The notes under the pieces: generated by a model
What the model was told of the DNA's origin: nothing
Databases searched by the model: none
The model's input: only the letters and a program-made list of their open reading frames with translations
NCBI GenBank assembly: GCA_029204225.1
Contig: CM055103.1
Location: 6,322,852 to 6,386,851, forward strand
Length of the DNA stretch: 64,000 nt
Reading direction: 5' to 3'
Source of the DNA: Diphasiastrum complanatum
Taxonomy: Eukaryota; Streptophyta; Lycopodiopsida; Lycopodiales; Lycopodiaceae
Program-made: the position numbers and the translations under genes
Shown: positions 46,287 through 58,200 of the stretch, piece after piece
Position numbering within the stretch: position 1 is the first letter of the stretch
Layout: the number at the start of each line of letters is the position of its first letter

Positions 46287-49200
46287 CTGCGGAAGAACAT
46301 ATTATATACTGATATCAGCAGGTGAGATTCCTGTGATTGCACATGTCACAATCAAATTTTCCCCACCCCAGGTTGCTGAAAAACTTGCAGAAACAACAGT
46401 TTGCCAACATATTCCAGAATATTGTCAAATAAACAGACCGCTGAATGAGCCATCATAAAGAGTCTATAATTTCAAGTTGTTGTTATCACAAGGAGACAGT
46501 AATCTACTATGCAAAAAAGCTCAAGCATGGATTCAAATAGCATAAGCAGCTCACAAAGAGATCGCACAGTTTTCAGTGACAATTATTTTTCCTTGTACTC
46601 ACTATGTCTGATGGGCATGAAATCTTGAATGACAGCATCACACGTGTGGTATTTACGAGATAGATTTCAAAACCTCCTATGTCAAGGCACTAATCTTCAG
46701 CTTTGTCATGTTTTCATGGAGATTATTAACAATTATCGCAAAATGCAACAGAATCCAAATAAATTGTCCTGTCAGCGATGTGCCTAAATGCAAGACTGAT
46801 TCTTTAAAAACTAATAGCAACTCTTACTGATCAATGTGAAAATGAAAATGGTTATACCCTTGTAAGCATAAAAAGTTGGAATTATGATAGTGGCTGCGTA
46901 ACTGGCAGAGTAGAAAGGAGATACACAAATGAACAGTGGAGTATCTGCAGTGAAAATCCAACCCTTTGTATGAAGCGGCCAAAGTAAAAGATTGACAATA
47001 CAGGCATCAAGAAGCAACATGAGGAAGTTCCCCTTCATTGATCCATCTAGATACAGGCGTAAATGTGACACCTTTACTGTATTGAACAATGTGAATGTGG
47101 GAAGCAGTGAAACAAAATGAGCCCCATCATGGAATAGACAGAGAATGTTGTGGATAAACGGCACTATCACTGCCCCAAATCAGAATTCAACTGCTAGTGC
47201 ACCTGCCTGTCAGGGAAAATTACTCTGCTCATTGGTGAGCAATTCAACTGCCTTAACATAAGCAGGTACAGCCATTTCAGAAGAGGACAAGATGGGTCAA
47301 CCTTTGACGCACTAACACAATAGTACCTTTATCATAAATTAGACATAGTGGTGATCTGAGATGTTTGATGCATCAAAAGCTGAAACGTTTCTACCTCCTG
47401 TTTCGTGTATGTTGATGTCTGGGCTCAAAAGGAGGCCTTCAGGAAGGTATCAACCAACTAGATTTGTATAGGTACTTGACTTCAAAATAAAGACAAAAGA
47501 GTTAAAAATTTCCCCTTTCAAGAAGACCCTATACCAGAAGGTCCTATGACTTGTGGCACATATTCTAATCCCATGCCTCGAACATCTATATAGACTATCC
47601 TCTGACCCATGAGATCTATCATGATCCTCTACCTCATCAAAGGACCTCTATGCCATCTGGAATATCATGTGGCCCATGAGACATATCCTAATTCTCATAC
47701 AAATGAAGCCTTTGTTCCATATGCAATATCATGTTGCCCATGACATATCTCATGATCCTTTATCCCCATCCAAATGAAGCTTTGTTCCATCTAGAACATC
47801 CTATGCCCCATGGCACATCTTAATACTCTACCTCATTCAGAACATGCATGAATCTCTATCCCATCCAAAATATTTTGTGGCTCATGTTGATCCCCTACCT
47901 CATTTGCACTATCTTGCAATTGTGTCTCATGTATGGATTTTTGCCGCTATGCCTTGCATTCGTCTCTTTAGCTCATAGCAAAATCTGAATTAGTTAACAA
48001 TCTAGTCTAAAGCAACCCACCCAAAATGCTAAGATCCAATACTTACCTAGTTGTATGCTCCTTTGTTCCCGTGTGCCAACCCCATGGTCCAACATGCAAG
48101 CTCCTAAATTCCAAACCCTCCATCCAGCCATTAGCTCTCCATCCAAGAGCTACCCTCGACCTCCATCTCTAAGCCATGCGAATAGCATCTGGCTCCCCAA
48201 GCACGGCAAGATCAGCTCTAAGACCTGCATCAGAGTTCTCAATTCTCTTGAAAATGCTACTCCAAAAATGATCTCTCTCTCTGGCTTGGCATGCACGGAG
48301 TGATAACTCGTGGAATGTTCGAAACAATATAGCTGATAGAGAGCATAAGTAGAAAGTACACAAACAAAAAAGAGGAGAGGAAACAAGGTAGATTGCTGAA
48401 CCAAGAGGTTGAGCACCTCAATGTCTTAAAGGATCTAATATGCGGTACAATAGACATCTTCACTGAAAGAGCAATAACGGAATGAGCTTGAGCATCTCTT
48501 CTATCCCATTTCTTCTGATCATCTGAAGCTGCAAGAGCAGGAGGAGCAGCCAAAGAACAAAGTCTAGAGGGAGTAGCAGGGGCGAGAGTGGTGGGTCTTT
48601 CTTCCTCTCCATCGACCACAGACCTTTTGCAATGACACAAGATGGCTTTTGTAGATCTGAAAAATCAGCTTCTAACTTGCACAACAGAAGACTGAAATCT
48701 GTCCACAAAGCGACAGACCTGCAGATGGATTGCTAAATAGATGGAAGAAGAAACTTGCTCAGATCAAAAAAATAATCAGATTGTAATGTAGTGGTAGAAA
48801 TCTGAGAGGTTGAATAACCTCAAGGCTGAAAAAAATCAGGATCCTGCCTCCACAAAATGTGATGAACTGCCTCTTGAAAAGTGCAATAGCCTCCAGAAAG
48901 AGTGCAATGTACAACCTGCGCTGCAAAATAGAAGGCTGAAAATCCCTACACTGGGCACTGAACCAATACTGTGTTGGAAATGAGTGTTGAATGTAGGCAA
49001 CACCATGAGCAGGCAGTGAAAATGAAGGAGAACAATGAGCGCTGCCTCACTGTAGATGGTCACTGAAAATCCAATCAGAATGCTGAAAACTAGGTGCCTC
49101 CCTACAATAATGCGTGCTAAAAATTTCAGCAACTTCTGACAATTGAATCCTCTACAAACTTATCACTGATATCTCAGGCTGACGACCGAGACCCTGCTCT

Positions 49201-52200
49201 GACACCAAATGTTAAAAACGGTATACCTAATAGAGAGCATAAGCAAAAAGTACACAAACACAAAAGAGGAGAAGAAACAAGGCTATAAGTGCACCGTGAT
49301 TCATCACACCCAAAAATGTAGTTGTTTTTGTCTTTTGTCACCAAAAAACACAATATTGGTGAGTTTGACCAAATTTAGAAAACTAGGATTACTGGAATTA
49401 GAGCTTCCAAAAAACTGCTAGAGGAAAATGATGTTTCCAAGAGCTATATGGATTCCAATCACCGCAGATAAAAACATGACAAAAAATTTGAAATCATGAA
49501 GTTTCTCGCTTCCAAAATCAATGTGCAAGAAAGAGTCAATCACCATAGAGGGAAGAGAAGAACCGGATGAAGTTCAGCTAGATTAGCCCAAGAAAGCCAT
49601 GTTATAAACTCCCTCACAAATTTAGCACCACATAATAACAACAGATCACAAAAGATAAAGCAAATAGCCCCAACTAAGAATACTAAAAGAACATTAAATA
49701 TAGACAATAGTTGATCCTTTGCCAAGAAAAGCAACGAGCCTTCTAAAAAGGACTCGAGAGTAAATCTAAACATAAGCTATTCGAATGGATGAAGATACTC
49801 GTGCCCTACCACTTGGTAACTGCCAAGTAGCTCCAAGAGGTGTCCCTATCAAGAAAGAAATAAATGGTTCATGCGCCCATAACGTCAAACAAATCCCTAA
49901 TGTATTGTCTCTTCATAACATGGGACACACCTTTGAATCTACACATTTTGATCTCGGGCTAGTGTGAGGAGGTTCTAAGCTACTCCATTGCAAGCTACAG
50001 ACTGTCACAATGAAGCTTTACACTAGCTAGGTAGCTTGATGTTACCTTGAACTATGAGCTAGCATAAGTGCTCTCAATAAAAATGCACTCTTCCCCTAGA
50101 GGGCCATCCCATGCTCCATTGATGTATGAGGGATAAAAACATTGGGAGTAGGTTGTGACCTAACAGAATGCCTAAAAGGAAAAATAACCCTATGATTACA
50201 TTATAAAGCCTAACCACATTGTTGAAGACTAGAGCATGCAGCATTCATTCAAGCCATAGAAAGAGATGGAGAAAGAATGCATAATGCTTGTATTAGGAAA
50301 CCAATTCAATACGCTAAATTGAAGAACATTTCAAGCGAATCAATTGGCAAATTAGCACCCTAAGATGACGAACGTATGAAGTACAATGTAACTAATTGCT
50401 AACATCGCTCTAGACTCTAATAGTGAATTGACTATTGATGTGCATTCAATCAACCACTCTTGCAATGTTGTGATGTTGCCTTTGATATGGATGTGAAGAT
50501 CAAAATATCTTTTCAAGATTCTCCCTTTACTAGACATCCATATCAACAACAACAAAATTAGTCAACAAACACCCAAGGGCTATGCAAAGGAGGATCTTCT
50601 CTCTTGCACCTTTGCCCACATACACATTGTATGTAAGAAGAGGCTACATCCCATAAATCTTCTAGGCTAGTGCTAAGAAGAAATCTCCAACAATCTCCTT
50701 AACGCACTAAAAGATATCACACATGTGCACACAAGAAACAAAGTAGCTTCTTCAACAAAGAGATCAATAGCCTCTCACATCATCCTTATACTTGAACATC
50801 TTAGCCTCTTTCACTTGTTAGAATCTTGAGAATAACTCCCTGATGTAAAATCCAATGCAAGCAATAGTTGGGCTCAATTGCATTTATAAGTAGAGGAACT
50901 TTGCTCTAGTTTAAAAAACTTGCATAAATCACAAAAATCTTATTTCAATCGGTCAACCACTACCCTTATATAGCGCACCTAACTACTTCACAGCATGCTG
51001 CTGCATTTTAAAAAAATAGAAACAACATTTTAATCACTGTGGCCAAGAAAAAACAACACAAAAAACATCACAACGGCTTGCTAGAAGCTATGGAGTTGGT
51101 CATCATTTTAGTCACATAGTAAATTACCTCCAGTCACTGTGTAAGGATCGCCAAGTGAAGATCCTCTAGATCCTGTTGCATGCACCAAACTACTGTGGAG
51201 CCAAACCACCACAACCAACTGGAAGCCGAGAATCAAACCCCAATCGGCTTCTCCCCCAAGCACAAGAAAGGAGAGGATTCTGGCAATCGGAAATTGAAAC
51301 CAAGTTGTGTAGATGTGCGAGTTCCTACATGTTATATTATAGACTCCAAAAGCCTAGGAATATTCCATATAGGATGCCAATTCTCAACCAATTGCTTTTG
51401 ATCTCCTTTACATGCACTAAAAGCAGTCAATCACCATGCACTAGCTCCATATGTCCTATTTAGAGCATCTAGGCCCTCACAAGGTTATTAATTACATTTT
51501 TGGCCCTTTCCCGAAATGGAGAGGCGTAACTAATAAACTCGTACATTCGAGGACCAGATATCCAAGTCTAGGATTATGCCGAATCCTATATACAGGACGT
51601 GGACGTAACATTCTTCCTCTCTTAAAAACAAGTTATGTCCTCAGAACAAGAAAAGAAGTTCAGAAACCAATTTCTTAACTTTCACACTTACCCATAAATT
51701 CATTACCCTTAGTCTGGCTTCAAATATCAAATAAGTACTCAGAGATAGAACCGATTTTCCAATTGTTTATCTCTACTCTAAAGTACTATAGATTTTAGAA
51801 GTACACTAAGCGACAAATTTTTCAATTGGGTCCGATTCTCTCCAATTCAAATACATCACCTTCATGCAAACACAATTTACATAAACCGTTGGGTGAATTA
51901 TCACCTTACACTAGAGATCAAAATTCAAAAGTTAAAGAAACACCATGATTTGTCATAGACAATTCATAAATGCTTCTTGGTACAAATACTCTTAGAATAT
52001 CCAAAAAACTAAGGTATAACAGTTAATACTACTAGAATCTCTAGGAGATCCATCAACAAGATTAGATCAAAACTTCAAAACTTACTAGTTTTAGGTGTGT
52101 TCATTGATCAATTTCATAGCCCCTTGTACTTGGCTCTGATACCATGTTGAATTTATTGAATTTTGGACCTTAATTGGATTTACAATCGATCCACAAGAGG

Positions 52201-55200
52201 TGTGAACAGGTCCAGTACGGACTCATACACTTGCAGCCCACAACTCAATTTGATCCAACAAATTTGATGCTACCACTCACTTCTAGCTCGCCCTCACAAG
52301 ATTAGAAAAATAACTTCAAAACTTACTAATTTTGGGTGTGTTCATTGATCAATTTCATCGCCTGTTGTACTTGGCTCTGATACCGTGTTGAATTTACTGA
52401 ATTTTGGACCTTAATTGGATCTACAATCGATCCACAAGAGGTGTTGGATGCTAATTAGATTGATCAATCTCAAATCTAATGACTAGACTTAGATCTAGAT
52501 GAATAATTTGAATCTAACTAGAAAGAACAACATGAAAAGTCCAAGTTCTATATGCAACATGTAACTAAACATATAAGGCATACCAAAAAGGTACTGATAA
52601 CTATCTTCAACTACAAAAAAAACTTAGATTACTGTCTAGAATTGAATCTAGATACCCAAAGTTCTATTGAATTCCAACTGAACTCAGTGATTATTCTCGT
52701 ATTTGTTAAACTATGTCATCCAATATGAGCTCACTGGGATACAGTCAATAACTTAGAGTCTATTTCCCATTCCAAAAATACTCTATGCAAAGAATGTTTT
52801 ATATTCTATCCACATAATTTTAATGATGAATCATGATGACTCACAAATCATGCGTCTTATAAGCAATATAGATTAAAACAAACAGCTTCTGGTGATATCT
52901 CTTCACACTACTCGTTTAACCAATCAACTTTATCCAAGAGTGACCTAACTACTCAAGTTGATTGCCAATGGTTCAGAAATTTCAAGGGTAGTCACCATAA
53001 GGTTGAAGATCGCAGGTCTCCTTTGTTATGTCTAACTTACCATCGATATAGACCCCTATCATGGAAAAAATAGTGTTATGATATATAGGTCAGCTCATAG
53101 CACTACAACAAATACTTGAATGTAATCGGGAAAATTTTCATCCCTGGCAAGCTTCTTGACTTCTGTAGATTCGAGTTTGGAAACCCTATCGTGGTTTCCT
53201 CTAAAAGCACTACCGACCGCCTTTTCAATTCTTCTCAGTGAAGGCAAGAATACAAACTAAGGAGCAAAACTACCCACAAATTTGGGTCCAAACTAAAGTG
53301 CTTCTTTTGTGGAAACAAGGGGCACCTACAAAACGAAGAAGGCAACCTCACCCTCGAGGAAGAGGAGGATGAAGTGGATTCATCCTTGATGGCATCTACA
53401 TCAACAATCAAGAGCTACTCCAATGACACATGGTTAAGGGTAAGGTAGTCAAGGTTATTATTTCTCCTTGTGAAAAACCATCAAAACTTTGAATCTCTAA
53501 GAAATGTGTGTGCTCATTTGATTGATGTCAGCAGGGATTATCTTCAGCACAATGTGGGGTAAGATTGAGCTCCTAGGCTTCCTTTATGTATGAATGTCAA
53601 ATAAGTCTACAAGTTCTGATGAGTAAGCTATAAGTCTCCTCACATCAACTTGAGATCGAGATAGGCTGCTTGTATAGGAGCCTAGAGAGGACAAGCCTTG
53701 TTACCTTTATACGATGGTAAAAGTGGAAAACAAGTATTACATCTTCTTTCAAGATGTTTCTGCCAAGTGCCATCTTGTTCATACATTTGTCACTCCTGCA
53801 TAAAAGTACTAGACTCTAGGTGCCTAAAGAATTCCTTTCATTTCATTAGAAGAGGAATAAAAATGTAAAACCTCCCCATTTTAAACTATCTGAGTTAACT
53901 AGATATAGCGCATATATTAATCAAAAAGTTTTCTAAGAAGTGCTACTCCAATACATTCAGGCTAGAAGAGAAGAGATGCCTTACCTCTCAGATTTGTCGT
54001 TTTGTGTGATATAAAAGTTCCAACCAGCAGTCCAAAATTCCAAATTCACAAATTTAATTTCAGAGGTCCATGAAGCCATTACGTAAACCTTAGAACAAAA
54101 AGGTATATGCAACAAGAAAGTCAAAAAGTCCATATCAAAACAAAAAACCTAAAAAAAACTTAACCAGCAAGCAATACTTATGGTCTCTCAGCACCCAAAT
54201 TGTTGTGGATTTTAAGAGCATTTGGATTGTCTTCGGTAGATCCAGTCCTAACTAATAAGTAAATGACGATCAACAAGACCATATGAAACAACAAAACAAA
54301 AAGAAACGAGAAAGTTGAAAGTTGAAACTAAAACCAAACCATGGACCTTCATATCTTGATATTCTGATTGTTAAGACTGCAAGAACATAAGTTAAATACT
54401 AGATGCTTGTAGAATGTCAGACATATAAACCACAAATGAATCTGAGATGAAAATTGGCTAGGAATGGGAAGCGGATTGTAAGAACACAGCAGGTCAAACT
54501 GTTTGACTTACAAGCAAATCTTCAGGGGCTTTCAGGAGCTCAGCCTCTGAATCAGATGGATCCCATTCAACATTGTGCTCTGCAGCTATTTCCTTCAACA
54601 GTTTCAGCTTGGTTTCTCCTGATGGAGCACGCACTGATAGTTTCTCTATGATCTGCACAGTAAGTTTGAAACAGTGATGCATGTGAGTTTATACACACAG
54701 CAAATTTGAACAATTGGTACACAAACTGACCAGCACAAAAACTCCTCTACATTTGAGCCAGTGTATTCACTCCAGTGTAAAAGTGTGTTTTCCTGCACTA
54801 CAGATCCTACATCTAAGACTATCAAGGAAATTCTTGTTGTCAACATCACTCTTGAGACCATGCATCCTGAATACAACACACAAGTTTAAAAATCACACGG
54901 ATAAAAGCACAGGCCAGATTACCCTTCTGTTGACGCCACAATCAGGGCGTAATTCACCTGCAGCTGCCACGAACTCTTTTCCATACTTGGCTCCGAACAA
55001 ACCACGGACCTCTAGAAGCTCCGGTAGATCGGCACACCTTGGTGCAGCAAATATCAAACTGGCAATCGCTTCCTTCAAATCCAAAGGGCATTGTCTGTGT
55101 CAAGCAGAGACCACAATTTAGGAGGTGCTATGTGCAACAATCTCCAAAATGGAGCACAAAATAAGAAACCATATAATGTGCTTTTCCCCACACCTTATGC

Positions 55201-58200
55201 AGCAGGCAAAAGAATTGAAATTATCAAAGGCTAGTTACATAATCCTAGCAAGAGTTGCATACCATTGTATTCGATAGATATAACTAGGTTTAAGTCCCAC
55301 AGATAGAGATTTGCTCAACAACAAGCGATACATCTAACACCTACATGCTGAACTCAAGGACTTAATAGCAACATCAAATACAACAAATCATTGGTTCCTA
55401 CTAAAAAGCAAATCATCTACACAAGATATCAATCAAAATGCCCTTAGCTCGTTCAAATATGAGCTAGAATTTGAAGCATCTCACTTTTCAAAAATAAGAC
55501 CAAACTTTGCAGAATCAAGCTACTTGCTTGGAGCTAGTAAATTGCACTTCAAAATGTTGAAACACAGGCCTGCATTACACATTTGGAATAAAAATCACAC
55601 AATAAAGATCATTCACAATAGTTTTGATGAGTTTAACTTAACTTTTTAACCCCTTGAATCAGCATGTTCACAAAATGCAAGTATGCTACCTATTATTAAC
55701 ATCAATGCTCATCATATGAGAACATACACTAGTGACATATCAAGTACGTTAAACTAACACCAAATAATTGAACATCACCTTTGTGATTCAATAATCGGCA
55801 GACGAACCACAATAAGCTCGCAAAACAATTCAATTATCTCATAAGCAGCCATAATATTTTGCTCCCTGATTATGTGCTCAACCTATGGACAACAAAAGAT
55901 GAACATTCAGGAAAAATTTGGTCTATGTAAATGGCACATCCTTCCTACCTTATTTTGACAAAAGTAGGCATGAATAGGCTAGAAAATACAATATATGCAT
56001 GAAGATATACCCGTATGCGAGCACTAGGTTCTTGACCAGTCTGCAACAAATTTGCAATTTCCCGTCGCATCTGCTTAACTTGGATATCCCTCTTATTCCG
56101 AAGTAGCTTAATACGAGCCATAGCAAGCTTGACTAAGGTTTTGCTGTGTTTTCCATCATTGAGACAAGAAGTCAAGCCAAATTCTACAAAAATGAATGAA
56201 TCCTAAAACATAAAACTTGATGCAAGCATTAATTCATGGCCCCTCCACATCAATACCACTCTAGAAACGACTTCAAAACTACACAAATTATTGGCTAACG
56301 CATTTATAAAAACCAACTATCAAAGATGACATTGTGGGTGCTACTCCGAGATCAATTTTTCAATCTTATTTTCATTTTGCCACAATAAATAAATACATCA
56401 CTATTTTGAAAAATGGTCAACTATGCACCTTTGATTACTTTATCATTCTACATGAATATATGGTATATCTAATCTAAAATGTAATGCAATAAGGGAATTT
56501 TTCTTTGCAGGCTGGCATTTAATTGTGCTGAAGTGTATAAAATATCTTAAAGCAAAATTTGCTCAACAATATGGCTTGGATGTTTCACTTACACTTAGTT
56601 AAGACCAAGATTGTGTTGGAATATCAATCCACACTCTAGAGAGAACTATCAAACAGGGCGGATAGCTCAGTGGTAGAGCATCCCATCCGGTATGAGGGAG
56701 GTCCTAGGTTCAAATCCTAGTATGTCCATCCATATTATGATTTATGGATTTCTAACATGGTATCAGAGCCAAGTTAGACCTAACAGTTCATGGTGTCAAA
56801 GCCATGGTTAGGTGGCCCAAGTTGTGGGGCAGGTGACAGCTAGGACCCCAACCACGTGTGGCTTGAGGGGGGGGTGTTGGAATATCAATTCACACTCTAG
56901 AGAGAACTATCAAACAGGGCGGATAGCTCAGTGGTAGAGCATCCCATACGGTATGAGGGAGGTCTTGGGTCAAATCTTAGTCTGTCCATCCATATTATGA
57001 TTTATGGATTTCTAACAGATTGTGAATCCAAGATCCACTCGGCTATGATATTTATACTTCCCGTAAGCTACATCTATCAAGCATTTTGAGGTATCCAATG
57101 TTTTAGAAATAAGGGAGGATGTGTGATGGATTTCATACCATTGATACAGAACCACTATAAATGTGAACAGTTACAGGTGATAATTAACCAGCTCATTGCT
57201 TTTGCGAAGTGTTTTCTTTTGATGTTGGTAGATGTCAAATTTATTATTCTAAGAAGAACGAGCAATGAATTGTGTCATGCCCATGACTGGTCTCGGGTAG
57301 CGTGTCCACGCTAGGGATCAGTAGACCAACAACCCGTAAGTTAATTGTGACTATAAGGGAATTGGGGCCCTTAAGTGTACATGGTCATAATTAATGGTTG
57401 TAGGCCTAAACACTTGATGGTGGATTTGTATGGGTCTATCAGTGAGTCATTGGGGAACTGGATGACGTGGCCCATATAGGCTGCAGAGGTGTCCAGTGAG
57501 GTGTCACAGTGCACTACTAGTGGTGCATGGGCCTTGGAGGGTATAAGTATACCTATTGAACTCTCACTAGTGTATGCTTGATAGCATGACCAATGGCAGG
57601 ATGTTGTTGGTGTGATGCCTCATTCCTCTTTGAATGATTGATCCATAGCTTGGGGGCTAGAGGGTTGGTTTGTCCACCATCAAGTTCCCTTGTGTTGCTT
57701 GTGATTGGCATGCTTAGAATAGGATCCTTGGATTTAGGACTTTATATTGGTATCCATAAGTAAGATTCCTATTGACTTATGGATATTATTGTTGAAATGT
57801 ATTGCTTATAGGTCACAACATTTATGAGTCGTTTTGGATTCTTTTACAGATGGGTGTGCATAGAATACACGAAAACTTTTGGAACTTATCTTTTCCCGTT
57901 CGGAAAGGATAGAATGCTATCCCGGAACACTCAGGAGAGTTGGATAGTTGTTTGCCAAAAGTTAGAACTTCACGTAATGAGGTTCCAATAAATCTTAAGT
58001 TATTCTAGATTAGAACTTAAGAGGAAAATCTAGACTTATTCTAGATTGGGACCCTAACTTTGGAATGACAATTTGTGCCATGTCTAAAGTAAGGGCATTT
58101 TTTAAATTACAATCCTTATATTGGCACCGTGTGTGTGTTGTAAAAGTCTGGAAATTTCCAGATGGAAAGGACTTTCAGGAACAACTCATGCGTCTTTTAA

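Larger units (their letters stand above)
46287..54511 (-). other. IST1-like gene intron 5, filled with repeat relics
   Basis: 8.2 kb between exons 6 and 5. It holds a degenerate tandem array (47530-47910), a short LTR-end pair (48316/49210), a gypsy 3'-end relic (about 51600-51690), paired LTR/primer-site ends (52133-52450) and a gag zinc-knuckle piece (53290-53420). No further exon is needed, because exons 5 and 6 join in phase 0. I cannot exclude a small alternative exon. Confidence 0.75.
56614..57017 (+). mobile_element. TRIM-type LTR element with a tRNA-like module in each LTR
   Basis: It is 404 bp overall. The LTRs are 56614-56757 and 56875-57017 (TGTTGGAATATCAAT...GATTTCTAACA). The primer site TGGTATCAGAGCC is at 56758-56770 and the purine tract AGGGGGGGG at 56866-56874. 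The TSD GATTG is perfect (56609-56613 and 57018-57022). The internal part is only 117 bp and has no ORF. These are the defining traits of TRIM elements. Each LTR contains a 72-73-nt tRNA-like sequence with Pol III A and B boxes. The only TRIM family I know with an RNA-gene module in its LTR is Cassandra, which has 5S rRNA. This one has a tRNA instead. By eye the LTRs differ at about seven sites, six of them inside the tRNA-like part. Confidence 0.95.

Noticed and set aside
56144-56183. Longer exon 2 of the IST1-like gene from an acceptor at 56184
   Set aside because: It would create a TGA with exon 1 and breaks the family's KCKT sequence. The acceptor before 56143 fits exactly.
56656-56728. 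Ordinary nuclear tRNA gene
   Set aside because: It lies within a TSD-bounded LTR, is repeated in the other LTR, has an abnormal anticodon arm and no adjacent oligo-T terminator.
56614-57017. Cassandra TRIM with 5S rRNA
   Set aside because: The LTR module has tRNA-type A and B boxes and cloverleaf arms, and no 5S box A/IE/C pattern was seen.
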